Shown piece by piece: positions 35,301 through 47,300 of a stretch of DNA of 64,000 bases. The translations under genes were made by a program, and so were the position numbers. The DNA comes from Elgaria multicarinata webbii (lineage: Eukaryota; Chordata; Lepidosauria; Squamata; Anguidae). Each line of letters opens with the position of its first letter. Position 1 is the first letter of the stretch. The DNA is taken from assembly GCF_023053635.1 (NCBI RefSeq), contig NC_086172.1:65708681-65772680 (forward strand), given 5' to 3'. Below the pieces are notes generated by a model that did no database searches, was not told the DNA's origin, and saw nothing but the letters and a program-made list of their open reading frames with translations.

Positions 35301-38300
35301 ATGCTTTCCCCCCCCCCAAATATGCTGTGCCATTCTTTGTTGTAAATTAAATCCTGAATTAATTTGTCCTCCCCTCCCCACAGAATCAGAGTAATGAGGA
35401 ATCATTCCGCAGGTAGAATTAGTGAGCAATCCTATGCAAGTTTAGACAGAAATGTGTCCTTCAACTCCCAACATTTCCCAGCTAGCATGTCTAAATATGC
35501 ATAGGATTGCACCTTTAGGCTTGATTTAAAATTGACAGAGGGTATGATGAAGTTATATACCCATGCAGGGATGGAATTGGTCAGCATTGTATTTAAACTG
35601 GTTTGACAGTGCTTATGCATGCAGTGTTAGTGTGCCAGGAATCAACGTTCTGGTCATGCTGTGCTGCCTTCTTAACAGTGCCCATGTAGGACCACACCCA
35701 GTTAAATGCAATGCCAGCCACATATAACAGATGAGGCATGGCCAGCTATTCTATAATTTTGAAGGAGTGTGGACAACTTGTGGCCTTCTAGATGTTTTGG
35801 CCTACAACTCCCATCAGCCCTAGCCAGCAGAGCTAATAGTGAAGGATCATGGAATTTATAGGCAAAAACATCTGGAAGGCCACAAGTTGCACAACCCTGA
35901 TCTATTGTTCTCTGATTGGGCGATACTATGTCTTGTCGCTAGGTGCTGCTGTTTACAACACCTTTTCTCATGTTGCTGCACTGAAACACTGCTGTCGGCC
36001 CCAGACCCAAGTAACCAGACATGGAAAGATAAAACACACAGAGGATGAAGATAGACATTTTAAGCTCGTTCAAAATGACTTGAAGACATTTTCTGCCCTC
36101 AAAACAAAATGTATTTATACAATTAGGGGTATGAATAGTCTGCCTTTCTTTGCTAAAGGCATATTCAAGATGGTGTACAGAACTGATATAAAAACAAGCT
36201 AAAATACCAAATAAAGCACAATAAAACATGCCAGGTACAGCAGTTAAAAAACATACCATCACTAATTTTAATGCCTGCCAAAATAGAAGTCTTCAAAGCC
36301 TACTTAAAAACAATGTGGATGCCAGCACAGTTGGAACAACGTTGACCTGATCTGGTATGTCCCGCCAAGATCAGACACAAGTCTAGTGGAAACATTCTGA
36401 AGCAATGCATGTTTCTGCACTGTCTTCAAGGAGAGTTCATTATACTAATCCAAATGATGTCATCCAATAGTTCCATGCAGATGTTAAAAAGCATGGGGGA
36501 TATGATGGGACCCTATGACACCTTAGTTTCACCCAAGAAAACATGGAGCTGACTGACCACCAAGTATGCAAGAACCTTGCCCCAAAATGAGAAATTTGAG
36601 ACAGGTCAATAATTGTTCAAATCAGGATCAAGTGATGGCTTCTTTAGAAGAGATTTCTCTACCACCTCTTTAAGAAGCATCAGAACCTCACTTGCCCTCA
36701 GTTAATCACCTCCTTGACTCCATCTGTTAGCATTAACTTAGCAGATTGAATAAGACATGATGAACAAAGCTCCAGAACATTTGTGGTAGGCTTCATTCCT
36801 CAAAGAATCGTGTCCATATCTTATGGTTGCATAACTGAAAAGCATCATGATAAGCTGATGCAATGGAACTCCAGTGGCTACGGGAACAGAGTGACAACAC
36901 GCTAAGCCACAATGGTTAAGGATTTTGAGCTAAACATTATGGCTTTGTGTGTCATGTGAACTATGACTTAGCATGTTGTGTGAACCATTCTTAACCATAG
37001 TGGCTACATAACCATGGTTAAACAGGCTCACTAACCATTTGCTGCAAAAAGGTTAGTGGCCTAACCATGGCTTAGTGTGTTGTCTGAACAGGCCCATTAT
37101 GTCACAACTATGGTGTCCAGAGCAGATATGAGTAATTTGGGGTGCCATGCTATGCACATTCAGTCAGAAAAACATCCTACGTGATGGCAAGGGAATACTG
37201 GGAGATCCTGGACTTTTTTCTCTCTGAATACACATAGGATTGTGCCCTTAACTGCAAAGCGCTTTGCAAACTGGCCACAGCGGGTTTTCAAAGGTTCGTG
37301 TCCACCTTCCTCTTGACCCAGCTTGTAAAAGGCTTTTAACCACATGCAATTGCTCCACCACACAGCATTGAACAAAGGTGATGGCGGCAAATAAGTATGA
37401 TTTCTTTGCTGCCATCATCACCAGAGTAGACCTTCAGATGGGTTCTTACTCGTGTTTGGTTGAACTCAACCTGAGCCATCCACCATTTGCACTCTGCTTT
37501 GTCCAGCAGATTTCACTGAACCCACTTCTTCAGAGAACCAAAGAGAAAGTCCAATTCTATGAGGCCAGGGAGGACATCTGGATGCCATCCTGTCAGCAGG
37601 AAAGTGGTTAGAGTGTTGGACTGGGAGTCAGGAGACCTGGGTTCTAGTCCCCACTTGGTCATGAAGCTCACTGGGTGATTGTGGACCAGCCACAGACTCT
37701 CAGCCTATCCTCACAGGGCTGTTGTGAGGATAAAATGGAGAGGAGGAGGACTATGTGAGCCGCCTTGGGTCCCTTGAAGAAGAAAAAAGGTGGGATATAA
37801 ATGTAATAATGAGAAGGAGAAGCCTCCAGGGATGGGATGGGATTTATTTATTTATTACATTTGTATCCCACCATTTTCCTCCAAGGAATTCAAGGTGGTG
37901 TACACAAATCTCCTCCTTCCCATTTTATCACCACAACTGGAGGTTTGGGTCAGACTCTACTCCATTCTTCCCCAAATGGCACCCTCCAGACATGTTGGAC
38001 TACAACTCCCATCATTCCCAGTCAGCATGGTACTTGTAGGTTTGGAAAACGCCTCTGAATGCAGCCACTTCTGCTACACATGGGGATGTTCTGTCTGTCT
38101 TTGGCCATACTGATCATGAAAACTCACCTTATTTTTCCAGCTATTTATAGGGGCAATAATTTCTTCTTTATCCAAGCCACAAGCAACATCTGCTTTGGGA
38201 TATTTTTCTGACCAGCCTTTCCTCGTGCAGTTACGATATATAAACCCTGCATTGCAAGGATAGCAGTAGAAGGAGGCACATAGTCAGTTATTGTAGCAAA

Positions 38301-41300
38301 CACTGGGAAAATAATCAATACATATTCACAAGTTATTTGAGTAGATTATTATTTACAGCAAGGAAATAATCATAACCATTCACAATATGATATTGACCCT
38401 GTTCAGACAACATGCTAAGCCATGGTGGTTAAGCATTTTGAGCTAAACATGTGAACCATTCCTAACCATGGTGTCTACATAACCACAGTTTAAACACGCT
38501 CACTATTTGCTGCAAAAGGGTTAATGGACTAACTATGGCTTAGCGCAGAGCTTTCCAAACTGTGTGTCGCGACGCGTTAGTGTATCGGCTGCAGTGTGTA
38601 GGTGTGTCGCGCGAACGTATTACAATTTATGTATGTATCTGTATCTCTTATAAGGGATTAGTTTAACCTCCGGTTTGCTAGTAAAACTGAATTACTGTGT
38701 CGCAAAATGATGCATGTCTAAAAAGTGTGTCACCAACATGAAAAGTTTGGCAAGCTCTGGCTTAGTGCGTTGTCTGAACAGGCCCTATTATAGAGTGCAA
38801 TGAAACACAAGCACTAACATCAGTCACCAATTCCATGGCAGAGGCGGGAACAACAGAGCCCCTGCTGGGGTATTGGTTCCCTCCCACCCCGCCGATATAT
38901 TAATGGGGTGCAGGCTCCCCCCCACCATGTAAGTCAATGATACACTTTTGGGCAATAGGGTCCTTGCTGGGCAGCTGGGTGGGCTTTCCCCCTTCACCAG
39001 CCATTTTTGGGGGTGCAGCCTTTATTTCCCCCCTTTGATAGCTGCCACATACATACCTACAGAACAGTCCCTGCTGATAGCAATTTTGCAAGAATTTCCC
39101 CCAAAGTAAGAAATCAGCCTGCAAGTCTGCAGAATCCACGCAACTTGGAAAAAGCAGGTCCAATGTGGAACCCACAGGTCAGATTCACAGACATCCAATC
39201 ACATTTTATTCTGTTGCAGATTTCTCTGATGGTCCCTACGTGACAGTATTCCATCTCATTCTAAATTTTACCTGTTTTCCCCGATATTATTTGGAAGGCT
39301 TGAGGGCATGGAACGCTAACAGTTTGCCCAATGGAAGAAGACAGCCAGCAGGTGAGGTTATCCCACATTCCAAGGCATCTGTCTAAGAAGTCAAGAACAA
39401 AGTACACAATTGGAAGCCAGTGGCTTTACCAGGAAGAAACGTCTCTCCTTCCGCAGCCTTTCCTAAGCTAGTCCCTTCCAGACGTGTTGTACTACAACTC
39501 CTGTCATACCCAACCAGCATGGATGCAGTAGTTGGGGACGGTGGTAGCTGTAGTCCAACACATCTGACAGGTAACATGTTGGGGAAGGCTGCAGTGTGAA
39601 ACCAGAACCAGGGGAGGGGTATTTCTCAGGTCCATGTTATTTCTTAAGGAGACCTTATTGACACCAAACCACCCGCGGAAAAACCAAAGAGTCAACCAAT
39701 GCTTTCAAGCATCAAGTATTTCACCTTAGAGAAAGGCTCTCGTTGCCCACACAACTTGCTAGGGTGCCACGTAGGCATATTTGGATATGATGCTAATACC
39801 GCAACCATTTTTCATCAAGGATTTCTACCTTGATGTGGATTCCTAGATGATGTCCCACAATGCCCTCTAAAAGAAATTCCCACTACAAAAGAAATTCCCA
39901 CCAATATGGGCACGGAAAAGAGACTAAAAGGAACCACATATTTTGCCAGATCTAGCCTGTTCTGATTTCCTGTCCCACAACCACTGAGAAATGTGACAAA
40001 AATGGTGAGGGTTGAGGAATTAGGAAAAGTATGTAATTGTACACATGAATCTAATCTGAATTAAACTCCATTGAGTTCAATGGGACTTATTCCCAGGAAA
40101 GTGGGTATAGGATTGCTTCCAATGTGAAAAGAAACAGCAGACTTATTCTGTGTTGCTAAAGAGAGTAGGACTAGAACCACTGGGAAAGCCAGTGTGATGG
40201 ACTGGTTAAAGTGTTGGATTGGGACTCGGGAGGCCTGGGTTCTAGTCCCCACATAGCCATGTAGCTCATTGGGTGACTCTGGGCCGGTCACTGACTCTCG
40301 GCCTAACCTAACTCACAGCGTTGTTGTGAGGCTAACATGAAGAGGAGAAGGATGATCATGTAAGCCACCTTGGGTTCCTTACAAGAGGAAAAAGGTGGGA
40401 TATAAATATAATTAATTATTATGGCCTAACAGCTTCTAAGCACGCAGCTCTGCAGTCCCAAGCAACTACCAAAAACAGAAGGTTGATCAAAGCCTGGTTG
40501 GCCACTATACAACTGCAAGCTTGGAATCCAAAACTACTGTAGAATTTGACATTCTGATTACCTTAACTTTTAATTTTTTTTCTTTTAGTATGTTTCTAGT
40601 CCTCATTTTCCATATGTTACCTTTATGGCAGAGATTATCAGGACTGTCTTCTGGGAAAGCCTGTATTTTCTCTATAGTAGTCCCATAGTATATTTGTAAC
40701 AAATTGTGATAAAAAGGTAAAACTCCCAGATTTGTGCCAGTGTTAGCAATAGATGATAAACCAATGCAGAAAACTGCCCAGAGTGTATCAGCAACTTTTT
40801 CCTCTATGGCAGCTTTCTGCTCATGGCAAACAGGTTGTCAGGGAAAACTACAAAAGGAGAGGGATCAAGATGATAAAGGCAGTACTTCTGGATATCAGAG
40901 CAAAACCTGCAGCTTTGCACATTACTGCTTGAAAAAGCAGGGAGGGGCTCTATAGCAGGTCCTGTTCATGACAAACCCATCTGGACAGGCCCCTCACCAC
41001 CATCTGAGGTCTAGAGCAGCCACAAGAAAGAAAGAAAAATCTGCCATCATGCACAAAGCAGTGGTGAGCACTGGCCGTGATTTAATGCCATGCTTCATAT
41101 ATTCCTGTCTCTTCAGTGCCACAGGTATTTTCCAGCTGATGGGAAAATACAAAGACCTCCCTTTTATTTACTCCGTATCTTACAATGCACATGCTTTGAT
41201 TAAGGTCACTTAGGACTGCGTCAGGGATGACCCACACACCACGGGAATTGATGGTACACAAGCTTCCATGAACTAATCCCAGGAGGTGTCTATACATGGG

Positions 41301-44300
41301 GAAAGCTCCGGGGCGGCTCCACAGTGGGGCTGTGATGTTTATACAATGCAGAAGCCACTGCGGAGCCATCCCAGGGCTTTGCCCTGAAGCTCCGAAATAA
41401 AGAAGTCAGGGACTTACCCCAACTTTTTTTTCTGGAGCGAGGCAATGATGGCGCATGTGCTCCCTGTCGTCACCCCAGAGTCACGGCAGAGACATAGCTG
41501 GGCAGAGGATGACCCCTGATTGGTCGACGTCTGCCCGTACAGGGGGGAAGGGTGGGCCAGTGAACTGAATGGCCACTAGAATGCCTCCGCATTTCCTCCG
41601 GCATGGGGAGAGGAAACGCTTAGTGGAGAAAGCCAAGGTGAAAAAAAGTTTTTTTAAAAAAAACGGGAGGGACACGTGGACGCGCAGTGGCGCTCGTGTG
41701 GCGATGCGCAGTTGTACAGGAGTGCATGGGGCCACAGTGGCTCCTCCTTCTCGAGTGCAAACCCTGCGCTCACTCCTCGGCGTGGGGACAACCCCACAGG
41801 TGTGCAAGCGTGGGGTTAGGGGGGCTCACAGCACCAATGCATCACCGTGAAGACAGCCCCCCAGTGAGCAATAATCATGCTGTTCCAGAAGCAATTGTGA
41901 AAGACACTCCATCGAGTGTGCCAGGGAAAGAGAGGCCGGGTGAGCTTGGAGAGCTGTCTTGTATTACACACGCCATTAATTCGGCACACTCCTAATTATG
42001 TGACTCTGAGACCAGCAGCATGCGGAGATCAAACATCGTGGGGGGCAGACAGAAGACATACACCGGGTCATTAATGTCAAAGGTTCTCACAGATCCAACG
42101 GTTCCATGTGGGAATGGAATCATTGGAATTCAACTCACTGATAAACACCAAAGGCAAGGCCACTGTTTTGTTGATATAAGAAACGAGTAAACTAATGAAG
42201 TATCATAAATCAAGACCAGGAGGGAGCAAACTAATATTAGCCTTCAATCAATGATAGTTGTGAAATCTCTTTCCCAGAAGGAAGCACTTTTCTTAATCCT
42301 CAAGGGAATCTACACATCGTACTGAAGGCGCTCACGTGCGCCTCCAGTGCGCCCTCAAAACGATGGTGTAGACGGAGAAAGAAGAGATGGAGAAAGAGGC
42401 GGAGGAGGAGGAGGCTGGGGAACCGGCCGCATCCTTGCCGCCGCCGCCTCCCCGCCGGCCTCCTGCTGCCGGGGTAAGAGCCACCCGGGTCGGAGAGCTC
42501 GGCTTCCGCTTCCACCGAGCTCTCTGACCTGGGTGGCTCTTAGCCCGGCAGCAGGAGGCCGGCGGGGAGGCGGCAGCGGCAAGGATGCGGCCGGTTCCCC
42601 AGCCTCCTCTGCCTCTTCCTCCATCTCTTCTTTCTCCATCTACACCATCGTTTTGAGGGTGCACTGGAGGCGCATGCGAGCGCCTTCAGTACGATGTGTA
42701 CTGGACCCTAATGTACACACATTCATTTACCTGGTCCTCTGCAGATCCTATAAAAAGGGACATAAATCATTCTATCAACTATTTGGATCACAATAGATTA
42801 GATTACAGAAGCTCACCTGAGGGAGATGTGCGTGCCTTCTGTTTTCAGACATTATTAATAGAAACGCAAGAAAGGTAAGTCATAACAGTGAGACAAGGTT
42901 AAAACTGGCTTAAAATCTCTAGCACAGACAAGTCTTTTGAAAAGCAGCAAAAATGGGGTGGTTTACTAGCAACTCTCCGTGGAGGGTGTGAGTAATTTGT
43001 AGCCAGTTAAACTTGTTAAGTGAGTAGGTATAGCCTGCCAAGTGTGGGCTAGCAAAGTGTGATTGAGGCTTTTAAGGGCTACTTTTCCTTTTATTAAAAG
43101 CTTCATCCTTGCAGGTTCTGCACATTTTACTTCTTCCTGAATAAGTAGGGCTATGGAATTAGTAATGAATGCCATACTGAGCTTATCCTGCAGACCCCAT
43201 GACCACAAGATCTGGCCTAATTGTTGAATATTTCTGCTTCTTCCCCCAACCTAGCCTGATGAAAAGTTCTAGAAAACTCGAAAGCTTGCACCATCTTTTT
43301 GGTTGGCTGATATTGCCTTATTGTGGGTTTTGGATTCTCCCACCCACCCCCACTCACCCCCTTAGATTTGGGGTTTTTACTCATGGACCAGTGCTGCAAT
43401 CTTTGTTTTATCTTTAACTGACTAGTTCTTTCTTTCTTTCTTTCTTATTTTGCTGTATAAGAAAAAAAAAAAAACATTAGAGGGCATTGTGCAGCAAGCC
43501 CCGCCTCCTGGGAGGAAGACAAGGAGGCTCTGTGGGCCAGATGCAAGACTTGTGTGGGCTGGATTAGGCTCACGGGCCTGAGGTTCCACATCCCTGATGT
43601 AGACTGTCAAATTTGATGGCCATAAACAAAAGCTGATACTGAGCAAATGGTACTGGGTTTGATGCCTGTGGGAACAAAAATATTTTCACTTTTAGGAAAG
43701 GTAAGAGTCAGCGATTTACCTGAGCTCCGGAACAATTCACTGTCTGTCGTCCCGTTTGCTTCTTCCTGGGAAAGAGCCAAGGTGCAGAGCTCTTCTTCCG
43801 CCCTCATGATTTTCTTGATTTCACACGACGAAATTAAGGCTCTGACCTGCTATTTTGGGCAGCAATTGATTTTTTTTATAGACAACAGCTAAACACACTA
43901 CCTATAAAATATAACATCTACAGAAAAGTTTTCTGGGGGAGGGGGCAGTTATGTGATGGATGAGTTCTTTACCTTTTTAAAATAAAGAGAGTGGATTTTA
44001 ATATTTGCCCTTCTAAGCTCATTTTGAATCCAAATCCATTAAGACAGGTGTGGGGGAACCCGTCAACTCCCATCATCTCTGGTCCTTGGCGATGCTGGCT
44101 GGGGCTGGGGGGCAATGCCATCTGTTTCCCCACCCCTGCACTAGAGCTTCAGACCTGGGACCTGTTTGCAACACCAGGGATCAACTCTAGAACACGTGAA
44201 GCAATCACAAAGAACAGGTAGGCAGAGTTCCCTTTCCTCACCGCTAAACAGCTACAACGAGCCCTTACAGTTCTGGAAAAAGGGAGAAGGGGAACCAAGG

Positions 44301-47300
44301 CAAAGGATGAGGTTTTCAAACAGTCTCCTGCTTGGGTACCACACACTTCAGGGGAAGAACGTGTGAAGAATCAGTAATGGGGGGTTATGTGTATCTTTCA
44401 GGGGCCCCTGAGCAACTCTTTAAGGATCTCTGCCTCCTTAAGAGTCCCACCTTCCTTCTTTTACCTTCCTCTTCCCAGTAACGTGGGGTTTAGGCTGTAG
44501 ACGTAGGGTGATTGGCACATCAGACACTTGAGGATTAATGCAACCGTTTACTAATATATTCAAATGAGCAAATTACAATTAAAGGTATTTAGTCAATAGA
44601 GTGATACAAAAGGCATTAAAGAAAATAAAAGTTGCAAAAATGAAAGTTCTTTTACCCTAAGATACACCTAAACTTCTTCAAGCTGTGTCTTTCTGCTCCT
44701 TCCTTATGGTCTGGTCTTCCTCTAGCTCTCTGTCTCTGGCTGGCTCTCTACTTATATACTCTCTTCCCCAAAATTGCAAGTACTGTTTCAATCTTGAAGG
44801 AATGAATCTTAACTGGAGAAATGGAACTACTCTTCTCAGGGATATCCCCTAGGCCTGAATTTATTATCTTGCCTCTGTAAGCCTCAAACCTTCACAGCAT
44901 CCTTCACAAGTGCGACCTGAACTGCTTCAAGACATGCTAGGCTCCATGGAGCCATTTATACTCAGCCTGTACAGTTTGAAAGTCACCTGTGGAACTCAGC
45001 CCATGTTCTGGCCTGCTAAACGCTGGGCAACTTCACTTTTATTACAGTGCTAGACAGGCAGCTCAAAGAGATGTACTGTCTCCCTGGTGGACTTCCATCT
45101 GAAACTGGCAGGCTGTGTTTGGCTCTGTCAGTGACTGTTTATGGAGATCTGATTTACACACCTAGCATACTAGCTTCTGTGGAAGAAGTTGCACTAAATT
45201 AACATCACTTTGATAAAAGGACAGGGTGGTTAGGGCTGGGTTGCGTAGGACTAAAATCAGCTTCTCCCACTGAGAATAGTATGTGCAGGCCTTAGGGGGC
45301 TTTTATGCAGAAGCGGACCTAGGATGATTGCAGCATGGACCCAGCTCATCATGACCTGATCCAGGTGCAGCAAAAAGCACACTGGGGCTTTGTCCAGAGG
45401 TGCAGGATGTCCTGGTTACCCTTAACAGAGATCTGGATTGAATTGTTTACTTCAGTGATGTGCCATCTGCTCCTTTATCTAATGCCTTTAATCTAATGTA
45501 TATTTGAACATGTATTCATACATCAGGATATGCCAAAGTAACCCGGCTGCCTCTTGAAATGTACAGCCAAGATTTGCTGGTCTGTCACTTCTTAGATTAC
45601 ACACATTATTTAAGATCTCCAAATGGACACATTTATGCCTCTTGCAATCTGAGCAAGATTAGAACAGGAAATGCAAAAACTAAGCAAGAAAATCCTGCAC
45701 AACTAGAAGGCAACAAGCCTGAAACAGCTCTCCCATTACTCATAAGAAGAGCTCTGCTGGATCAGGCCAAAGGCCTATCTAGGTCAACATCCTGTTCGCA
45801 CAGTGACCAACCAGCTGCCTGTGGGAAGCCCACAAGTAGGACGTGAATGCAACAGCACCCTCACATTCATGTTCCCCAGCAACTGATGTATTCTGATACT
45901 GGTGGTAGCATATAGCCATCATGACTAGAAACCATCGATAGCCTTACTCCATGAATTTGTCTAATTCCCCTTTAAACCCATCCAAATTGGCAGCCATCGC
46001 TACACCTTGTGGTAGCGAATTCCACAGTTTAACTATGCACTGTGTGAAGAAGTACTTCCTTTTGTCTGTCTTGAATCTCCCACCAATCAGCTTCATTGGA
46101 TGAACCTAGATCATTGGATGTTCTAGCATTATCAGAGAGGGAGAAAAACTCACCATCCACTTTCTCCACACACTGCATAATTTCATGTACTTCTGGGCAG
46201 TTTCCAATGGGATGCTTATGCCCGTACAGATTCCCTTCTGCAAGCTGTGGGTCTCCCCAATTCTATTACGCAAGTGCGACAGTTGCATAGCAGAAGAGAT
46301 TTAGTGCTTCCTAGAGGAAGCCTCGAAACAAGCAGAAACACTTGTTTCTGAGCTCTGCCAGCCTGCCTCCTTCCAGAAACTAACATTTCTTCTGATTTTG
46401 GGTTGCGCCGGAAACTCTAAACTGCTGTTGCACAAGTAATAGGGTCTACTCATGCTGTGGAATTGGCGGGATGCAGGAGGATCGGCAGGGGCATCAGCGC
46501 TCCATTGGATACTGGCCTCTGTCATGTGTACCCACCCACCCCAAATGTTATAATCTTTCCTCAAGGGGGCTCCACCCTCGTGATCATTTGGGTTACCATT
46601 TTCTGCACTTTTACCAGCCTCTACAAAATACTTTTTGAGATGTGGTGACTAGAGCTGTAAATAATATTCCACGTGTGGTCGCACCACAGATTTGTATAAG
46701 GGCAGCATGATAGTGGCAGTTTTATTTTCAGTTCCTTTCTAATTATGCCCAACATAGGTTTTGCCTTTTTCACAGCAGCTGCACACACCGTCCATTGCAA
46801 GAACTTTTCATTTATTCCTACGTTCTGCTTCCTGTTCTTTAACCAGTTACCAGTCTGTAAGAGGACCACTCCAGTAACCTGATTCCTGCTAAGTTCTCCC
46901 TTGACATTCATCAGTCCAACTGCCTCCCTAGCTAGTTTCCTACTTCTGATGTATTTAAACAATGTTTTATTCTTTGGACCTAATGGGTAAAATCCAACAT
47001 AAGTCCTACTTAGGTTAGCACCTTGTTATCTGTGCCTCTAAGTGGGACTTATTTTGGATTTTATCCAATATGATTAGTGACATGCACTTCAAATTCTTTC
47101 CCCCCTGTTTGTTTGTGTTTTGCACGCTTTATTATCTGCTTGCATTTCTTTTGTGCAAGTTTGTGTTCCTTTTTGTTCTCCTTGTTCAGGCAAGAGTTCC
47201 ATTATCTGAAGGAATCTTTGTTTTCTCTAACACCTTCCTTGACACTGTTCGTTAACCATGCTGGTAATCTCTACCTTTCCTGACCTGCGGTAATAGAAGC

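Noticed and set aside
42300-42796. Mirror-image frames of 90-150 codons on both strands
   Set aside because: They arise from the arms of the GC-rich palindrome and are the same sequence read twice.
43250-43330. Segment with TGATGAAAAGTTCTAGAAAA and GAAAGCTTGCACC, considered a Penelope terminal fragment
   Set aside because: The order of blocks differs from the terminal segment at 53.7 and 56.0 kb. It is a dispersed repeat, but the family cannot be named.
44149-44346. Minus-strand frame with a hydrophobic LVPLLPF segment and a GTGAGG donor, considered as SCTR exon 1
   Set aside because: The hydrophobic stretch is weak, the phase does not match exon 2, and it lies only about 400 bp from exon 2. 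The 56.1-kb exon fits in every respect.
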